Shown here: positions 63,331-64,000 of the stretch, piece after piece
Position numbering within the stretch: the stretch's first letter is position 1
Layout of the letters: each line of letters starts with the position of its first letter
Assembly: GCA_027627225.1 (NCBI GenBank)
Contig: CM051034.1
Location: 13,087,261 to 13,151,260, forward strand
DNA length: 64,000 nucleotides
Direction of reading: 5' to 3'
Source of the DNA: Congeria kusceri
Taxonomy: Eukaryota > Mollusca > Bivalvia > Myida > Dreissenidae
Program-made: the position numbers and the translations under genes
The notes under the pieces: generated by a model
Told to the model about the DNA's origin: nothing
What the model saw: only the letters and a program-made list of their open reading frames with translations
The model's database searches: none

Positions 63331-64000
63331 GACTCATGTACATTAACAAAGTGTGGATACATGTATATAACGCCGATATGTCGATTTTTCACATCATTGG
63401 AAGCGTATATAACTGCGTTTTAATTGGTCAATATATATTTTTCTGAGCTACAAAACTCCGCCTAATTTGCGGAGCTACACGATAACTTGACCGCTGATTT
63501 ACAGCGTCTTTTTAAAGATTGACTCCGCCTCCAACCAATAATCGCCGAGTGTTTTATCAGCTTTGACATCGCTGTTCAACTGATTGGGATAATCAGCCAG
63601 CCGAGTTATACTCTATGACGCAAGTCCGGAAATTGCCCCGGGTCAAAAGTGACGCATGAACTAATAACCTCGCGAGTCAAACAACTTTTCTTGTCCAATA
63701 TAAAAAAAAGAATTCCCTAAAATGTGTCCCAAAATATAGGGTAATATTCGACCCAATGTATTTTCACACACACACCGATTGTCGTTATGCCGCGTGCTTA
63801 ACTGAGTGGAGCGTGTCAATTAAGAACAACGGGTAGTATAGCGTGTTAGTACACAGTTTGCACCACGGGTCAATTAAACAGGCCCTAGGCGCGTTTGTTT
63901 AGCGATAAGAACGCCGCATGTGGCACACTAATTGGTTTCATGAGAGACCTGACAATTATCACATACTACCGGGTAGTTACCCTAATACTGGTAACTGTTA

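Larger units (their letters stand above)
61341..64000. other. FANCI upstream intron / flank
   Basis: No further FANCI exon recognised. Contents: pearl-like fragment 61783-62245; a TTATTATTA/AGATCTATTATT low-complexity stretch about 62390-62670; sequence related to the 51447 element about 62870-63330; AT-rich remainder. No promoter could be assigned. Confidence 0.5.

Noticed and set aside
1..64000. Viral, bacterial or toxin genes
   Set aside because: No supporting ORF or motif on either strand.

Overview
The window is nuclear DNA from an animal, almost certainly a bivalve mollusc. Genes are split into short exons by long AT-rich introns. The introns are full of tRNA-derived SINEs, pearl/Helentron-like elements with tandem cores of roughly 160-200 bp, and a palindromic MITE-like family ending GAGGCGTGTCGTGGG that occurs 12 times in 64 kb. 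I associate that palindrome with dreissenid mussels, but that is recollection and not proof. No bacterial, viral or organellar genes were seen.

Two protein genes fill the window, tail to tail. On the + strand, nine coding exons (1556-16429) encode all but the first few residues of a single-domain hexokinase: 452 residues, exon phases consistent throughout, TGA at 16427-16429. The first exon lies upstream or was not recognisable. On the - strand, 25 coding exons (61340 down to 22274) encode 1150 residues of FANCI, the partner of FANCD2 in interstrand-crosslink repair. The part N-terminal to human residue ~225 lies beyond the right edge. The summed exon length (3453 nt) is divisible by three and every splice phase joins, which supports the model. 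The monoubiquitination lysine and the adjacent three-SQ cluster are both present.

Layout: 1-1555, decayed copies of a hexokinase splice acceptor; 1556-16429, hexokinase, with a 20-copy 45-bp minisatellite in its largest intron; 16430-22273, shared 3' region with a SINE, a 46-bp array, a MITE and a pearl-like element; 22274-61340, FANCI; 61341-64000, FANCI upstream intron with repeats only.

The most unusual signal is that short segments spanning exon-intron junctions have been copied into the neighbouring intron again and again, at seven exons of these two genes. Some are single or double copies (FANCI exons at 48193, 40836, 38640, 24315). Others are arrays: about 5 copies at the hexokinase acceptor at 1556, about 31 units at the FANCI acceptor at 43191, about 15 at the FANCI donor at 26340. 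Several copies keep AG or GT signals and would splice in frame. This looks like a local mutational process that breeds spare splice sites, with possible alternative-splicing consequences.
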